A DNA stretch of 5,909 nucleotides, taken from positions 1 through 5,909 of the forward strand of contig JACCVK010000162.1 in the NCBI GenBank assembly GCA_013698195.1. The letters are read 5' to 3'. Positions 4,019-5,909 of this stretch are shown here, piece after piece. Within the stretch, counting starts at the first letter, position 1. The number at the start of each line of letters is the position of its first letter. The stretch is from Actinomycetota bacterium (GTDB lineage Bacteria > Actinomycetota > Thermoleophilia > Gaiellales > Gaiellaceae). The notes under the pieces are model-generated. The model was not told where the DNA came from. It saw only the letters and a list, made by a program, of their open reading frames with translations, and did not search any database. A program made the position numbers and the translations under genes.

Positions 4019-5909
4019 ATGTATTGGCTCGTGAGCTCAACGGACGCCATCTCCGCCCGACTCATCGGCGCGATCTTTCTCGAGCGCGGCCTCGTCAACG
4101 AGGAACAGCTCGAGGCTGCCCTCGCGCTCCAGAAGGAGACAAAAGAGCATCTTGGAGAGATTCTCGTACAGCAATTCGGCGTCCCGCGAATCGAGCTTGC
4201 GAGCGTTCTTGCGGAGCAGTGGGCTGACCTCGAGCAGCCCAATGCCGCGGGCGCCCCGTCTTCGGAGGTCGAGAAGCCAACGTTGCAGGTTGTTCCGAAC
4301 CAGAGTCCGCTTCCGTCAGGGGCGGCGAGCGACACGAATGACGGCGAAAGTGGATCTTTGCGACCACTTGGCGAGATCTTTGTGGAGCGCGGTCTCGTCA
4401 CCGACCAGGAGCTCGATCATGCGCTCGAGGTTCAGAAGGAGGGTGGCCAGAAGCTCGGTGAGATCCTCGTCGCCCAGGGCAGTATCACTCGGCTCGAGCT
4501 CGCGAGCGCGCTCGCCGAGCAGTGGACCGCGCTCCGCAAGATCCGGCCCCCGAGCGCGGGTCAAGATCCCCCAATCTCAGCCGCGCCACCTGTCCGCGAG
4601 GCGGAGCATTCGGTCGACGTCGACCGGCTGCACGAGGCCGTCTCGGCGCTCGAGCAGCGCGTTCGCGCGGCTGAGAGCGTTACGGCCAGGGAGCCGTGGC
4701 GCGAGGAAATCGCCGACGCGACCGAGAGCTGGCAAGGCGCGCTCGCCGACCTCGAGAGCCGATTCGCAGTTGCCGCTACACGCGACGAGCTCGCGGAGGT
4801 CGAGGAGCTCCGATCGCGGGTGAGCGAACTCTCGCATCGGTTCGAGGAGACCACGTCGAACGAGCGGCTCCAGGACGCCGATCTCACGCGCAGGGTCGAG
4901 TCCGCAGCCGAGGCTGCCGAGGCTGCGAAGTCGAGCTTGAGCGACGCGCTCGAGTCCATGTCGCTCCGCCTCGCCGATGTCGAGTCGCGCGTGCACGACA
5001 GCTCGGAGCTCACGGCTCTGCGGCAGGAGCTCGGTGAGCTCGGTGAACGTGTCAGCGAGGTGGGCGACACCGCGAGCCACCAGTTGAGCGACGACGTCAA
5101 GCGGCTCGCGGACCAGGTGAGTCGACTCAGTGCTTCTGGCGGGACGCCCGTCGATCCCGCGCTGGTTGCTCGCGTCGAGGGCCTCGCCGAGCGGATTGAC
5201 GAGATCACCGCTGTGCTCCATGCGGTCGAAGAGGCAGTTGGTGCCCGTGACGATCGCGCTGCACTCGAAAACGAGCTTGGCAAGCTGAAGCAGCGCCTCG
5301 AGGAGGTCGAAACTGCCGGCTCGGAGATCGCCGAGCTGCGCGCGTCGATCGCCAGGCTCCATGCGCGTCCAGGAGTCGACTCCGCGCTCGCAGAGCGCCT
5401 CTCCGATTATGGCGCCGGGCCCGACCAGCTCGCAGAGCTGCGCGCGCGCTTGGACCAGGCCGAGCGCCGGAGCATGGAGCTGGGCGAACGCACGCCGGCG
5501 CTCGAGACGTGGGTCGCATCGCTCAGCGAGCGGGTGCACGGACTCGAGGCTCAGGATCCCGCGGCCGAGCTACTCGAGTTGCGCCGCGCGTTCGAGGAGC
5601 TCAGCGCGCGCCCAACAGGCGACCCGGCGCTTACGGAGCGCGTCCAGCAGCTTGCGAGCCGCGTCGAGTCCGCGGCATCCGCCGACCAGATCGGGGAGCT
5701 CCGCACGCAGATCGCGGATCTCGCAGCGCGCCCCGCAGGCGACCTGGCGCTTACGGAGCGTGTCCAGCAGCTTGCGAGCCGGGTCGAGTCCTCGGTATCC
5801 GCCGACCAAATCGGAGAGCTCCGCACGCAGATCGAGGATCTTGCAGCGCGCCCATCCAGTGACCCGGCGCTTACGGAGCGTGTCCAGCAGCTTGCGAGCC
5901 GGCTCGAAT
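4019..5909 (+). CDS. Tandem MshEN-domain protein with long coiled-coil repeats (partial, runs off right edge)
   Basis: The frame is open from ATG 4019 to the window end, 630 residues with no stop. Two MshEN-type domains (T2SS GspE N-terminal family) are visible. Each has two 24-residue motifs with a 5-residue spacer: 15-38 and 44-67, then 116-139 and 145-168. The pattern GxxxxxxxGLVxxxxLxxALxxQ is clear, and Gln is kept at the end of all four motifs. MshEN domains bind cyclic di-GMP in ATPases such as MshE. Here the usual leading Arg of each motif is replaced (Leu, His, Pro, Lys), although Arg lies one residue earlier in the first motif of each domain (Arg14, Arg115), so ligand binding is uncertain. 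A Pro/Ser linker (74-113) separates the domains. From about 200 the chain is Glu, Leu, Ala and Arg rich coiled coil. No ATPase motif or membrane helix is seen, so it is not GspE itself; a cytoplasmic scaffold responding to c-di-GMP is my inference. Confidence 0.88.
   Translation, partial: MYWLVSSTDAISARLIGAIFLERGLVNEEQLEAALALQKETKEHLGEILVQQFGVPRIELASVLAEQWADLEQPNAAGAPSSEVEKPTLQVVPNQSPLPSGAASDTNDGESGSLRPLGEIFVERGLVTDQELDHALEVQKEGGQKLGEILVAQGSITRLELASALAEQWTALRKIRPPSAGQDPPISAAPPVREAEHSVDVDRLHEAVSALEQRVRAAESVTAREPWREEIADATESWQGALADLESRFAVAATRDELAEVEELRSRVSELSHRFEETTSNERLQDADLTRRVESAAEAAEAAKSSLSDALESMSLRLADVESRVHDSSELTALRQELGELGERVSEVGDTASHQLSDDVKRLADQVSRLSASGGTPVDPALVARVEGLAERIDEITAVLHAVEEAVGARDDRAALENELGKLKQRLEEVETAGSEIAELRASIARLHARPGVDSALAERLSDYGAGPDQLAELRARLDQAERRSMELGERTPALETWVASLSERVHGLEAQDPAAELLELRRAFEELSARPTGDPALTERVQQLASRVESAASADQIGELRTQIADLAARPAGDLALTERVQQLASRVESSVSADQIGELRTQIEDLAARPSSDPALTERVQQLASRLE
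5621..5909 (+). repeat. 120-bp (40-residue) tandem repeat inside the coiled-coil gene
   Basis: Unit starts are 5621, 5741 and 5861, exactly 120 bases apart, and the third copy is cut by the window end. Copies 1 and 2 differ at roughly 15 of 120 bases by eye, mostly near the unit end. Each encodes two helices: one starting DPALTERVQQLASR (DLAL in copy 2), and one reading ADQIGELRTQI followed by DLAARP. The Pro-containing joint breaks the coil. More diverged units lie upstream at residues 379, 412, 454 and 492. Confidence 0.9.

Noticed and set aside
4561..5539. Long minus-strand frames opposite the coiled-coil gene
   Set aside because: They are shadows of the plus-strand gene, whose repeated GAGCTC-type codons leave the other strand open.
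5621..5909. CRISPR array
   Set aside because: The repeat is 120 bases, lies in frame within a gene, and has no short repeat and unique spacer structure.

Overview
The window is high-GC DNA whose genes mostly end codons in G or C. The genes look like those of a high-GC actinobacterium. The small ABM-like protein at 2848-3132 resembles, from memory, short proteins of the class Thermoleophilia, so I lean that way, but nothing here settles the taxonomy.

Layout: (1) A gene runs off the left edge on the minus strand (1-176). It is divergent from a secreted protein (317-1477, +) carrying a C-terminal CTHTQGYWKTH motif. That gene has a leader holding a 26-codon upstream reading frame with its own strong ribosome binding site, and it ends in a 17-bp perfect-stem terminator. 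(2) From 1648 to about 2790 lies a stretch of remnants. It holds a tRNA-Trp-like gene with a six-base anticodon loop, a start-less and frameshifted gene (1930-2438), and two 43-base tRNA 3' halves: Thr(CGT) on the minus strand and Val(TAC) on the plus strand. The two halves point away from each other around a 174-bp spacer with two inverted repeats. This looks like an old integration hotspot. (3) On the minus strand, a secreted staphylococcal-type nuclease (3202-3915) is followed by a small ABM-like protein (2848-3132). (4) A gene starting at 4019 on the plus strand reads to the right edge. It has two MshEN-type (c-di-GMP-binding family) domains followed by more than 400 residues of broken coiled coil, ending in near-identical 120-bp tandem repeats.

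The genes do not form one pathway. The nuclease and ABM-like gene could be co-transcribed. The nuclease and the MshEN gene diverge from a shared 103-bp region. The most unusual parts are the paired tRNA-half module, the MshEN/coiled-coil protein and the coupled leader peptide. All family assignments come from reading translated motifs by eye; no database search was run.
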